The notes under the pieces were generated by a model. That model did no database searches, was not told the DNA's origin, and saw nothing but the letters and a program-made list of their open reading frames with translations. Shown here piece after piece: positions 12,522-24,293 of a stretch of 64,000 nt of DNA. Numbering within the stretch: the stretch's first letter is position 1; each line of letters starts with the position of its first letter. Position numbers and translations under genes: made by a program. This stretch comes from Bugulina stolonifera (taxonomy: Eukaryota; Bryozoa; Gymnolaemata; Cheilostomatida; Bugulidae), in contig OW285189.1 in the NCBI GenBank assembly GCA_935421135.1, positions 20,834,298 to 20,898,297 on the forward strand, written 5' to 3'.

Positions 12522-15500
12522 ATGGAGATTGATCCAGTCATTCAACGTGCTCTGCAGCTTCTTGTAAGCAGGAAACCAGATTCCACAGAGAAGTTAAAGC
12601 AGATGCTGTTTGATTCACTTGGCCGGGAATATGTTCCTCCCACCAAGAAGGTATTACATCATACAATGTAACAATTCAATATAATGCAAGCTGCATTCTT
12701 TGTCTTCTCATATATGTGGCATTTAATCTTTTTACAAATATTTTGGTTACTTATTATTTATGGCTTATTGTAGGCAGCCAAATTACAGAAGCAAAAATCT
12801 CATTCTGGTGACTCTCTGGAAAGCCTTGATGACGATGATGAGGTAAACATACGAAAAAATGTAGACCCACTCTTATCTGTACTACTGGGAGCTAAGCCCT
12901 TTCTTTATATCAAATTGTGTAGATAATTAAACTGCTTCTAATATACATATCCACTAACAGAACGATGGCCATAGTATTACATGTACTTTGGTCTGTTGAT
13001 CTGTTACTAACCAGCGTTCCTGCTTATCAAAACTGATGGTGCAAGTTGTCATGTGGACGACGTTGTGTATTGGCAGGTATAAATGTATGCATAGCTAAAT
13101 ACAATATCCAAAGTGTCTGGCGAATTGAATTTCCTGATAATCTAGACTCTGCTGGCATGAATATGCTACACTTAGTTGGCACTTGGGTGAATTTATAAGT
13201 AGCGGAGTGTAAGACTTTATACAAGTAGCACTGCAGTTCTACTTTGTTTTAGGCCAATGATATGGAAGCTGAAACTGACTGCAGTACGGATGTGGGCGGA
13301 GCTAGTAATGACGATATGGCAGTGAATGCTGACGTCTTTGCACTCGATTTAGGAATATCATGTGTTGTATGCAGGTAAAATTTATGAAGAAACCGCTGTT
13401 TTGCTGCCATCAAATAAATTTTTGTATTCGGTAACATAAACAGTAAACTTTCAGTTAAATCCTGATCATTGGGCCCATGGGGTTTGAAGAATAAACATGG
13501 GTCACCACATGAGTTGCTTGTCTGCTGCCAAATTTCTAAGATGAATATTTAAAGTGAATTTTATTTATGTATGTACATGTACATGTAAAAATTTGTACCG
13601 CTGTTAGCGGAAGTAATACGCTGCTATACCAAAACCTATGTTCTGCCTTTTATCTGAATTGAAAATTGTGTTCTCCATTTAAACATTTGTGTATAAACCA
13701 TTGTGCCATGTGTAAACATAAGCATTGTATTGTATTATATCATCAGTGTTAATCTGATTGTAGTCAGTTTGAGGTCTCCACTGACAACCAGCTACTGGAA
13801 TGCAAAGAGTGCCATAATCTCTATCATCAGGTAGGATTTCAGCTGAGGTGTAAAGTTGAGTTGACCAAACACTTCCCATTATAACATATAAAATTGTCAG
13901 TAGAGTTTAGATTTTAGACAAGATGATAGAATCAGGCTTTTACAAGTACCCTAATAAATAGCCAATGTTAGGATCGGTGCCAATATTTTTTCTGAAGCTA
14001 GGCTAATTACCTTGAAGGCTCATGCTACTGGAATCATAATGTAAATTGGCCATGTAATATGCCAGTGTTGTCATCACTGATAATGTATTTCATTTTAGCT
14101 GTGTCATAAACCTGTAGTCAGTGAGGGGCCTGTAGACGATGACTCTAAGTTTGTCTGCTGTAACTGCTCCTCGAGCTCTTCATCTAAAGCCTTGACTGAT
14201 AAGGTCAGTACTCAGTGGAAGTATCAGGTCACCTTAAGGGTTGTCACACCGACAACTCCTGTTGTTTTCATAATATTGTTTAGGTCAACTTCGCAGTGGA
14301 CTGTATCTCCACAACCATGTCCAAGCAAATGAGTGAAGACTTGACATACTATTACTCGTTCAGTTCTCTGTGTATATGTAGTACATGTTATAGTCAGAAA
14401 GTAGGTCATTTGTTGGTGGTGAATACTACTTTGGAAAGTTGGAGATGAAGTTTACTTTATCTTGCTAATGACCACTATACTTATTATGGTGCTGTGTGGA
14501 AGATTCTATATGTGTTATAATCTGATTGATTTCTCACTCTGGATTCTAGGTTAAAACAAGTAAGGCTGCAGAAGTGTCCAGTGCTAAAAGTGAATCTGGT
14601 GGAACATTCAAAAAACCTGAGAAGGTAAGTCCTGTTCATAGAATTATTTTCTCATAGGTGGAACTATCTTTCCATAACTCTCTATTCATGGAATTATCTT
14701 CTCATAACTCTGTAACTACTATCATTACCAGTACTAACTGACACTGTCTACATTACTACTTATATGTTTTAATGCCATCAAGTTAATTATATATATTTAA
14801 TAGTAAGACAAGTTCCAAGAATGTTCGTTGTATTTATACATTATACATTAATACCACATTTCAGTCTGATAAATCTAGTGGAGAAAGTTCAAAAGATAAA
14901 AAGACAAAATCTGAAAAGAAGGTTAAAGAGAAACATCCGGATAAAAATAAAGGTTTGTTCTTCGTTTCCTATCGATCCAAAGAGTGTAGTTAGTGGAAAT
15001 AATAAGCATTCACAAGGGGAGGGGGTTATGTTGTGGCAAATATATAGCCAGATCAGCATGTATGCCTTGAGCAGTGTTCCAAGTCTGGGCAGTTCGGTAG
15101 AGTTCCTGTGGTTATATTAGATGGTAGTAATAGAGTGTAGATATCATCTTGTATTACACTCAACTGACAGTTTGTTAGATTACCTGCACTCTCCATACTA
15201 ACAAACTTCGGGTCACTGAACACCTCTGATAAAAGGATGTGTCTTGTTGAGCAGTTGGTAAGGGAATTCAACACTTTCGTTGACATAGCTCATATTACAT
15301 CTTGGGACACTGTTGTTGGTAACGTGATGGGGGGGGGGGGGGGAGGGGGTTCAGTTCTACCTCCACATTTCAGTTTCTGTAGCTGAGCACTTAGCATTGT
15401 TAATTCTACTCCCAATTTCCTGGCACAGAAATAACCAGAGTAGGGTGGGGCAACTTCATATTACAATCAATAACTTGAGTGCAAGTTATAGCTGCAAGAC

Positions 15501-18500
15501 TATTCAGTGGAGAAGTATACAAATACATTGTAGGTAGTTATGACCATCCAATAACATACTGTATTACACATACACATAGTTATATAATATATACAGTGGA
15601 ACTTGGATAACTCGGCCTCGCATAACTCAGATAATTGGATAACTCAGCCTCTCACACAAGGTCCCAGCCTGGGCAATGATAATTGGCTTTAGATAACTCA
15701 GACTTTATGCTCTAACTCGAACAATTTCTTGCAAGCCAAGTTATGAATAGTAATAAACTACTGGATTATAAAGCAGCCACCCATAAAATTAATATGTCCT
15801 ATAGCTTCTGGGCTGCTGCAATGGCTATTTTTAAACCTATGATGGCATGGGCGTTTCTAGCTATTGTCGCAGGAGTCGTGCGACCCCCCTTTGCACTAAC
15901 CAGAAGTCAAAACGGATATGTACTACATCGTATTTAGCCTTGTTGGTTGTCACGGCAACTAGCAATAGCCTGTGTGCGCTGTCTAAAATGGAAAGTTGTG
16001 TCACCCACGATACTCATTCCATAGAGTTTAGTATACCAAATTCTAGGAGTCTTTGCTAACTTTATTCCTTCTCTCAATCGTTGGGAGTAGCATAGAAAAA
16101 CCTACCATTCATCTCTTTGGATTGAGAGTTTTATGGAAAATTTGCCGCACTTTATGTATCTGTAAATATGTCGACTGGTAGTAGCAATAATAGGCTTCCT
16201 GCAGCTTCGTCTGTGCAAAAAAGAAAGACAACCTCAGCCACTACTAATCTACTTGAATTTTTGAAGTGAGTATGCAACATTTTGTGTCCATATGGCTGAC
16301 TAGTGACTTTTGTTGTAGTAGAAGTAGTCTAATACTACTGACAATAAAATAATTATAATATAATTAATAATTTTAATTTGATAAATATAAATAATATTAA
16401 TTAGTATAAATATAATTAGTAATTTTTGTTGTTTTTTATCGCTTTAATTACACAATTTGAATTTGCTTATTGGTTTACTAATATAAGCTGTACAACAACA
16501 AAAATAATACAATATAAATATTTATTAATTTTAAATTAATAAATTAATAAAATTACATTTAATATTATTTTTATAGTAAAATTAAAAATAGGTATTTATT
16601 TTATTGAATTGTTTATTGATGTTCATAATAATAGTAATAATAATAAACAACTACAGTAAAAACAACTTTTATTACAATAATAATAATAATTATTATAATA
16701 TAATAATTGAACTCAAACTACTACTGTCACTGTGGTGACCCTTATGTATATTCATCACAACCTAAGAACTCAGTGTCTTCTTTACAGCAAACATCGAAGA
16801 ATTTCTACAGATAATTCTGAAACTGGTAACGGTTACATTTTGACTGAGCTATATTTCTCCTCTCTCTCTCTCTCTCTCTCTCTCTGTCACCCTCTGCATG
16901 GGTAAAGGGACATCTCAAAGATGTCAGTTAGAAACAGGGCGCTCCAAAAACGCTCGTTTGGAGTTTGGGCTTCGAACGTGTTCGGAACATCGTGTTTCTA
17001 AGTGAAATTTTCTAACAGTCCCAAATTCCTCTGCATGCATGCCTACACCATTGTATACATACATCTGGTTAGCATGAGTTTTTTGTTTGTAAATTTTTGT
17101 AACTCCAGTAATTGATTTGTATGTCCATTCATTAGGAACATCAAATTCTGTCGATATCACACAGCCCCTTAGCCAGCCCAATGATGAAGTAGGTGTGCCA
17201 TCAGAATCTGCAGCTTCTGCGACAGAAGAGACAACAGTTGTGTCATCGGAATCTGTCCCCCCATCAACTGATGTTGACTTGGCAGATGATTACCCTCTGT
17301 CAGACAGTCTTAGGCTAAATTATATCAGACAAATGCCAATGGTTGACAAAAGGTGAGTGCTGTTACCCTGTTCTATGTAATTAAAATAGATTGCAGTAAG
17401 CGACTGGCTCCATAATGTGCAATGCTATCCTAAAAATGACTAGTTTTTCTTTTTGTCATGGCTTTGCTATGTGATGTGTGCAATCAGCTCTAACACTGTT
17501 TGTGTAAATCTCCAGTGCACTTGGTTACTCATGTGCTACTGCTGTTGCTGTTTGCTCAGAAGTACTTCAGATTACTTAGCTTCAACATGTTCTATTATAG
17601 TTATCAATTCCCAACAACATCAGTTCCAGAAAAACGATCAAAGACGGGTGTTTCGTTGAGAAGGTGCTCCCACAAATTGCTCCAACAATTTTCCAATCTA
17701 GCGTACAGCAAGAGAGCTGATGGAGTATTCTGCATGCCCTGCAAGCTCTTTTATGTAGCCCCACTAAGTGGAACGGAAGCCGATTACTTAGTCAGATCTG
17801 CCTTCAGAGATTGGAAGCGCTTGCCCCAAAAGGTGCTAAAGCACAACTCAACAAAATATCATGCAGATGCTCAGGTGAGTTTAGCTTTATCTTTAGCCAA
17901 ATGTGTTTGGTTTATATTGAAAAGTTGATGTAGGCTGTATCATTAGATCGTAACAACTGCATAGCTGTTCATTATCACCAGGAATCTGGATGTGCAAAGA
18001 TAAAATGCAATCAAATGAGATGGCCTTATTAGAAATCTGACCAGTGATCTATGATTTAAGTCACCTGTTTAGCATTGCTATGTTTTCTAACTAAATTTTA
18101 TTGTATGAAACTTAAATTCAAATTAACCAGCTAATACAACAGCTGACAGTGTTATGCTAGTTTAGTCTTAAACTGGTACGGTATCAATATGAAATTTTTA
18201 GTTTGGATTTAATAAGGTCTTTTACATGTACAAACGTTGTCTGCATTACTTTGTTAATACTCTTTTTTAGAAAGCTTTGGAAGTGTTTATGGATGTTCAT
18301 TCTGGTGAACAGGAATCTGTGCTTTCGGCCATGAGTAAAAGCAATGCAAAGCTGGCAAGTGCAAACAGAGAGGTGGTCCAATCCCTGTTCCATTGTATGT
18401 GTTTTTGTATACAGAGAGGCATAGCTCTTCGCGGTCACCGTGATTCAGGAGTACCATGTGTTGATTACGTTGGTGAAGAAGACGATGTTGATAATGCAAC

Positions 18501-21500
18501 TACAAACAACTACCCTGTTAACATAGGCAATTTCAAGGCTGTGGTTCAATTTGCTGCCGAATCAGGAAACTCTTCAATAGCAAATCACCTGAAGTCGCAT
18601 GCCAAAAATGCAACGTACTTAAGCAATACAGCACAAACAGATATGTTAGGCTCTATATTGCAAGAACTTCAATTACTGATTACTGAAGAAGCTCATCATC
18701 AAGAAGGGAAATTTATATTTGCTCTGTCAGCTGATGAAGTTACAGACAGCTCAACAGTTGAGCAGCTTGCAGTTGTGTTGCGCACTGTGTCACCGAAAGG
18801 CGATGTGAGAGAGCGTTTGTTGGAATATGTTATGATGGAATCTATAACAGGTAGAAATATAAGCCAAGCTATTACCGATTGTCTTGTGCGTCATGGTATT
18901 GATATAAAGGATTGTCGAGCTCAAACATTTGATGGGGCAGCTAATATGTCCGGCCACTTAAATGGAGCTAGAGCTCATATCCAGACGATACAACCACTTG
19001 CAGACTATTTCCATTGTGCCAGTCACAAACTGAACCTTGCACTGAATGAGACAAGCCGTATACAAGAATTTCGACTCCTAATAAACAATATTACAAAACT
19101 TGGCATCTTTATGAAGTACAGCGCTAAACGGCAACAGGTGTTGAAGGAAAAACTCAAGGAGACAGCTCTTACAATAACAAAGGTAATAATTAGGAATTTT
19201 TTAAGGCATCAGTAGCTTTTTCTTGTTAGCGTATTGATGTGTAGTGCTCAAAAAAGAATTTTAGTAAAATCAACTTATATCTAGTTGAAATTCAACTCTG
19301 TAAGTGTGTTACTTAGTGGTGAACCGTTTAGTGTGGCTTTGCTTGATTTTGCCATTTTTGCATAAGATCAAGTCCAGTGTGCATTACTTAGGTAAAGCTT
19401 CTGTGTACAACTCGCTGGGTGGAGAGGCACACTACATTTATGGAGATTCGACAGCTATACCCATACATACTATCTGCATTGGAAGTGATGGCCGGTGAGG
19501 GATTTGACACCAATACAGTTAGCGAGGCAAATGGGCTTCTGCACGTTTTGGGGTCTCATGGCTTCATTGCAGCGTTTATTATTTCTGAAAGGATGCTGGG
19601 CTATACCAAGCAACTGAGCCAGCAGCTGCAAGGTAAGCACAGTTTGGAAGTTTTCTGAACTCGTTACATTTATTGTCGCTCTTCATTTGCAAACTTAAAT
19701 CTACCTTGCTAAATTAATATCAAGATATTTGCTTTATCAAGGCAGTGAGAAAGATATCTGCTCCGCTCACGAAAACATTACAGAAGTTAAACACTCACTT
19801 GAAGAAGCCAGAAATGATGAAGAAGAGTTCAACCAGCTTTGGCAGGTATTGGCTCTTTGCTACTATAATTTCAATTTTGTGCACTTTTTACTGCACATAT
19901 TTCTTTTTATAATTAATAAACTTTTACATAATTACATATAAATAAAAAACTACATTGCTTGTTCTTAAGGCTATGTGTGAAATGGCTGGTAGCGAACTCT
20001 GTATACCCCGATTGACTGGCCGGCAAACTCTAAGAGCCAACCATCCTTCTACATCAGCTAAAGATTACTTTCATAAGGCCTATTATCTGCCATACTTGGA
20101 TCACTTGTGTTCCGAGCTTGAGAGACGATTTCAATCTGCTCCTGTGATTGCTAAAGGTGAGTGTAGCTTTGATGGGATATTCAGTCACAAATGCCTTTAG
20201 CAGCATCTTACTAGTGTCCAGGTAAACATGATGCTTGCAACACTTGGGTACTAATTCAAATGAAATCAGGTGTAGTTCTTTCTACTAAATACCTTTAATA
20301 ATCATCTATCTAAGGTACCTTTGCTACTTACAAATAGGTCTCTATATATTGGTAAAGTTAATTCTGTTCCTTTATGTAATAATATATTGTTTGATTCTGG
20401 TTGATCACTGTTGTGATCTGTTATTCTAATATTCTAATAAACAGCTGTTTGTTTCTAACAGGATTTCAGTTGGTACCTGCCGTGTTAAAGCAAACTAATG
20501 TAAGCAAGAATGAATTCACAGATCAACTTATGGCATTTGCAGAACGCTATACGCCTGACCTGCCACATTCTAGTACTTTGAACCAGGAGCTGTGCATGTG
20601 GTACCGTAGGTGGTCAACATCTGACAAAGCTCTTGAGGTAGAGAGCTTGCCTTCAGCCTACACTGAAGCTATTAAGCTAAGTCTTTATCCGAACATAGCT
20701 CATCTCCTTAAGATTTTGCTCACTATACCTGTCACTAGTGCAACCAGTGAACGTGCTAACTCCACCATTAAATATATTAAAAACAATCTACGGTCAACAC
20801 TCTCACAATCATCATTAAATGCTTTCGTGCTTGGGTACAAACACAAAGACCTAATGAGCAGGCTGGACCGTAAAAAGTTGGTTGATAACTTTGTTTCAAA
20901 GAAAAACAGGCGATTATATCTTCAGAATCCCACTTCTCAATAGTAAAGCTAAGCGGGTGTAACGAAACCACCTACCCCTACCCTACCCACAAAACCGCCT
21001 ACCCTACCTTACCTTACCCTACCCTACCTTACCCTACCTTACCCTACCCTACCCTACCCTACCCTACCCTACCCTGCCTTTGATACCACCTACCCTTCAC
21101 TAAACAAGTCTTGAAGGCTTTAATAACACATAAGGATTATTCCTAAAGTTGGTCTACATCCACTTACCATCAAACCAATGAAAGGAAATTATGAAAATGC
21201 TAGTAGATTACCTATAATAGAAGCCAATATTATTTATATTTATTTTTTATTTTCAGATTTTCTCTCTGCTTGAGTACTATAGATTATACCACAGCACAGC
21301 TTTATTTCGTTACTATAGTGAAGTCAGTCATTAATCTAAGGCTAACATCAATGCTTTGTGTCCATAGAGTTATCTTCTCTCTACGTTTTAGACACTATGA
21401 AGCAGCTGATTAACTAAAACTTAGGGAGAAGATAAGTATTGATGTTAGCCTTAGATTATTAACTGACTTTATGCGCTTCTCTATAGTAACGTAATAAAGC

Positions 21501-24126
21501 TGTGCTGTGATATAATCTATAGTACTCAGGCAGAGAGAAAATCTGAAAATAAAAAATAAATATAGATAATATTGGCTTCTATTATAGGTAATCTACTAGC
21601 ATTTTCATAATTTCCTTTCATTGGTTTGATGGTAAGTGGATGTAGACTAACTTTGGGAATAACCCTTATGTGTTATTAAAGACTTGAAGGCTTGTTTAGT
21701 GAAGGGTAGGTGGTATCGAAGGTAGGGTAGGTGGTTTCGTATGGGTAAGGTAGGGTAGGGTAGGCGGTTTTGTGGGTAGGGTAGGGGTAGGTGGTTTCGT
21801 TACACCCCTAAGCGGGTGTAATGTACGCTGCCTGGATAATCTGTTTGTAACCACTTGCCTTGTTCTCTTTAGGTTTTGAATATGATATAGACCTATCTTA
21901 TATTTGAATACTTACTAGTCTTTAAAAGGTCTGGATATATTTACATGTATATCTTGATAATACTTAGATAATCTTTTTGTAAACGCTTGTCTTGCTCTCT
22001 TTAGGTTTTGAATATGATGTTATAGACCTATCTTATATTTGAATACTCACTAGTCTGGATATATTTGCATTTATATCTTTATTTATCATAATTAGCAAAA
22101 AACACATTTGGTGTATTCCAACTATAAGTTGTGTTAAACATGGTTTTGTATGGCAATAAATACTAGCCTACATAATATACATTTACTCCTACTACAGTCG
22201 TAGAACTTTTATAATTGTATTCAGTGCTTGGAAGTATGTACATGTAAACTGAATTATCTAGCCAAACTGAACAACCGATATACTTTAGCCTGTATCTAAT
22301 CTGTCTGTCTATACCGCATGATTAAATCTAGGCGTTATCATTCCAAAAGTTACCCTTCCTATACCTGGCTGGTTTATAGTGAAGAGAGGGAAACTCCTTA
22401 GAAAGCTTGAACAGGCCAAGGCAACTCCTATGATAAATGATCAGCCTTGCTTAGCTACACTAAGGATAATTAGCTGCATGCACCCTGTTCATACATACAA
22501 GGCCGTCTAAAATATATTGATGAAGCACTGAGGTTTCCATAATTCAATGTCTGGGGATTACCATGGCTGACATGGATTACTCGTCCATTTTGACAATATT
22601 TTTCACCAGCATCCAAAAAAGAGCTTCTTGAAATACCACAGTTTTGTCTTTTAGATGAGCTCTGGATGCAGCTTTGGACACTGAAATGCGCTCAGCGGCT
22701 TCAGCTGCCGGGGCGCTGCCCCGGACCCCGCCAGGGGGCCTAGGCGGCCCCCTGGACCCCCGGCCTGCTGATTTCGCCATCCCTTTGGCAATTTTCTAGA
22801 AACGCCCCTGGATGGCCTAGCTTACCTAATTATGCTAAACACTTGGACAAACAAGCAGACATTGTCAATTATTCCAGTGAAAGCCAATGAAGTAATAAAC
22901 TATTACAGAAGAGTTGTTTACTAAATAATTTCACATTCACTACTCTTTTGTCTGAGCTGTAAGGCCTACATGATCCTTTCATCTTTTATTTATCATTTAT
23001 CATCCATTTATTAGGCCTATGCTGTATTCCTAAGTAGCTGCGCAGAAATTATATTGTCATTATAATATATGATCACATAACTCAAACTTCTCATAACTCA
23101 GACCATTTTTGCTGGTCCGCTGAAGTCTGAGTTATCCAAGTTCCACTGTATTTGGTAGAATCTCACTGTTTTATCTCTTTTATTACTATTAGTTTCATGC
23201 TATATACTGGAATAAAATATATAGCAATCATCAGATAAAAGAGACATGATACTACTAATGGACAAGGACATGGTTAAGGTGTTTTATATGTCGCGATTGT
23301 TTGGCTTAATGCTATATACATGTAGCTAAAGAGATTAGGACTAATCTTGGTGTATTAAGTGATTCCATAGTTGAGCATATGTTTTCTAGAGTGTCTGCAC
23401 ATGGATATGAGCTCGTTTCGTTTATTTAGTGTGGCCATGCGTGGTTCGCGTAAAATAAAATATTTCTCAATCACGCATAGGTGGCAATTTTTGGAAGAGT
23501 TGTTATAGGCCTGTGCATGCGTTATTATTTTCCGCCTGACGTTGAAGTTTAATTGCTGCTCCTTCAGTTCCCAGATGTATTTACTTAGCTCTGTGCTAGT
23601 CCTTTGGTTTTCATTATTAAATGAAGATTTGTGGTTGTATATGCGCTTCTTGAAGGTGTTTTCTGTCAGTCCTATGTAAGTTTGGTCTGGTATGTTGGCA
23701 TTGGGTGCTGATACTGTAGCTTGGTAAATTACACTAGATGCTAAACAATTGCCTTCTAATGGGCAATTATCCTTAACTCTTAATGTATAATATAATATAA
23801 TTATATTCTCTTTAGGAAATCCAGAGAAGGAGAAAAATAAGAAACATAAAAGTTCTGACAAAGAGGCTAAGTTGGAGAGCAGCAGTCGGAAGGAGAAAGC
23901 TGGTAGTAAGTCTGGTGAATCAGCTAAATCATCATCTAGTAGTAGTAGTAGTAGTAAGAATAGTTCTAGTAGTGGGAGTAAGAGTAGCTCTGGTACTACC
24001 AGTAGTAGTAGTAATAGTAGAGACAAGACTAGTAGTAGTAGCAGTGATCACAAACATAAACGTTCAGATGCACCTCATGATAAAGAAAAGAAAACCAGCA
24101 AAGTCAAGAAGGAGAGATCAGAGTAG
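12522..24126 (+). CDS. INTS12: Integrator complex subunit 12 (PHD-finger protein)
   Basis: Eight exons join in phase: 12522-12650, 12774-12842, 13253-13374, 13764-13830, 14099-14203, 14550-14624, 14865-14952 and 23816-24126 (TAG), for 321 residues. INTS12 is a nuclear Integrator subunit involved in snRNA 3'-end processing and promoter-proximal transcription control. The N-terminus (EIDPVIQRALQLLVSRKPDS) resembles the short conserved segment that in other animals contacts INTS1. Exons 3-5 encode the PHD zinc finger: CVVC, then CKECHNLYHQLCH, then CCNC, with family text NQLLECKECHNLYH. The tail is Lys/Ser-rich and low in complexity, ending in a long Ser run made by AGT repeats; the human protein also ends Ser- and Lys-rich. 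The last intron is 8.9 kb and full of nested mobile elements, yet splice sites and phase (1) remain intact. Confidence 0.92.
15329..15343 (+). repeat. Poly-G run
   Basis: About fifteen consecutive G bases lie in the last INTS12 intron. This is a simple slippage-prone tract. Confidence 0.8.
16168..20943 (+). CDS. hAT-family transposase (TTF-type zinc finger, DUF4371-like core, hAT dimerisation domain)
   Basis: Nine exons join in phase: 16168-16265, 16788-16825, 17136-17352, 17571-17874, 18271-19182, 19392-19632, 19742-19845, 19970-20156 and 20462-20943 (TAG), for 860 residues without a stop or frameshift. Residues about 120-219 form a TTF-type zinc finger (VFCMPCKLF, then HNSTKYH). Residues about 230-520 match the RNase H-like core of ZMYM1/ZNF862-type hAT transposases, with FALSADEVTDSS, RAQTFDGAANMSG and DYFHCASHKLNLAL. 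CTTRWVERH follows, and residues about 773-835 are the C-terminal dimerisation block (LSLYPNIAHLLKI, ATSERANS). The protein would bind its own ends and catalyse cut-and-paste transposition. Its position between inverted termini argues for a mobile rather than a domesticated gene. Confidence 0.88.
16857..16885 (+). repeat. (TC)n microsatellite
   Basis: A pure TC dinucleotide run of about 29 bases in intron 2 of the hAT transposase. Confidence 0.85.
16902..17025. mobile_element. Degenerate MITE, GTAAAGGGACAT family
   Basis: The left end (GGGTAAAGGGACATCTCAAA, then GATGTCAGTTAGAAACAGG) matches the right end, inverted, of the element at 26323-26478. A decayed right end (GTTCGGAACATCGTGTTTCT) follows about 60 bases later. 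It sits in a hAT intron next to the TC microsatellite. Confidence 0.5.
20955..21807. mobile_element. 853-bp foldback (hairpin) element with CCCTA-type arrays
   Basis: Nearly the whole element is one inverted repeat, with arms of about 415 bases around a loop of roughly 20 bases near 21385. It starts GGGTGTAACGAAACCACC and ends with the inverse. CTAAGC flanks both sides (20949-20954 and 21808-21813) as a target duplication. Each arm begins with a pentanucleotide array (CCCTA/CCTTA, longest at about 21000-21075; GGGTA on the other arm) that resembles but is not the TTAGGG telomere repeat. It lies just after the hAT transposase stop and inside that element. No coding capacity. Confidence 0.85.
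21836..22079 (+). repeat. Tandem duplication of about 115-120 bases
   Basis: Two copies (21836-21955 and 21967-22079) share GATAATCT, TTAGGTTTTGAATATGAT and AGACCTATCTTATATTTGAA, with small indels. They lie in the 3' part of the hAT element. Confidence 0.8.
23355..23800 (-). pseudogene. Penelope-like retroelement fragment, GIY-YIG endonuclease region
   Basis: The minus frame reads NCPLEGNCLASSVIYQATV, TYIGLTENTFKKRIYNHKSS, STELSKYIWELKEQ, NCHLCVIEKYFI and NELISMCRHSRKHML before its stop. This order (CPL..C, VIY, YIGLTE..FKKR..NH, ELSKYIW, C.LC..EK, CRH..K) is characteristic of the C-terminal GIY-YIG domain of Penelope-type elements. The reverse transcriptase that should precede it is missing: the fragment breaks off just before the INTS12 last exon at 23816, so it is a 5'-truncated insertion. 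Confidence 0.75.
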
Positions 24127-24287
24127 CTCTAAATTTTCTGTAGTTCAATATTGTAATTTGACCATACTTCAATTATGTTTAATATACTTTTGAATTTTGC
24201 AATTCTTATGTTATTACTATGTACATAAAAACGATGAAGGTGATAGGATAGAATTTCATAAAATTTAAATTGACTCTCTTTTGGCTA

Positions 24288-24293
24288 AATAAA
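24288..24293 (+). terminator. Poly(A) signal of INTS12
   Basis: AATAAA lies 162 bases after the INTS12 stop, the first such hexamer downstream. Confidence 0.5.

Larger units (their letters stand above)
15849..22810 (+). mobile_element. Complete hAT-superfamily DNA transposon (about 6.96 kb)
   Basis: Left terminus GGGCGTTTCTAG and right terminus CTAGAAACGCCCCTG are inverted copies. GATGGCAT (15841-15848) and GATGGCCT (22811-22818) flank it and fit an 8-bp hAT target duplication with one difference. It encloses a full multi-exon transposase. Before the right end is a GC-rich subterminal block (about 22690-22770), very unlike the AT-rich surroundings. Intron 1 (16266-16787) contains about 400 bases of almost pure A/T. 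A hairpin element (20955-21807) has inserted behind the transposase stop codon. Confidence 0.82.
15594..23148. mobile_element. Element with pogo/Tigger-like ends, split by a nested hAT element
   Basis: The left end CAGTGGAACTTGGATAACTC (15594) and right end GAGTTATCCAAGTTCCACTG (to 23148) are exact inverses over 20 bases and are flanked by TA on both sides, as Tc1/mariner-pogo elements are. Subterminal sequence repeats the ATAACTCAG motif. Removing the inner hAT (15849-22810) leaves about 590 bases with no open frame, so this was a non-autonomous element that served as landing site for the hAT. It is more similar in its ends to the small element at 6974-7147 than to anything else in the window. 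Confidence 0.75.

Noticed and set aside
12304..12567. 87-codon plus-strand open frame overlapping the INTS12 start
   Set aside because: It is out of frame with the INTS12 start, has no family resemblance and covers probable 5' untranslated sequence.
16321..16720. Very AT-rich block considered as a replication origin or matrix-attachment site
   Set aside because: It is simply intron 1 of the hAT transposase. Similar AT-rich filler appears in the other large elements, and no specific motif supports a function.
21000..21076. True interstitial telomere
   Set aside because: The unit is five bases (CCCTA/CCTTA), not the six of TTAGGG, and it is part of the arms of a foldback element with a target duplication.
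22577..22780. Minus-strand Arg/Pro/Ala-rich open frame
   Set aside because: Product of the GC-rich subterminal block of the hAT element; no protein-like features.
23801..24026. Leu/Ser-rich start of the minus-strand frame that runs into the Penelope fragment
   Set aside because: It is the antisense of the INTS12 Ser-repeat exon. Only the part below about 23800 has Penelope signatures.
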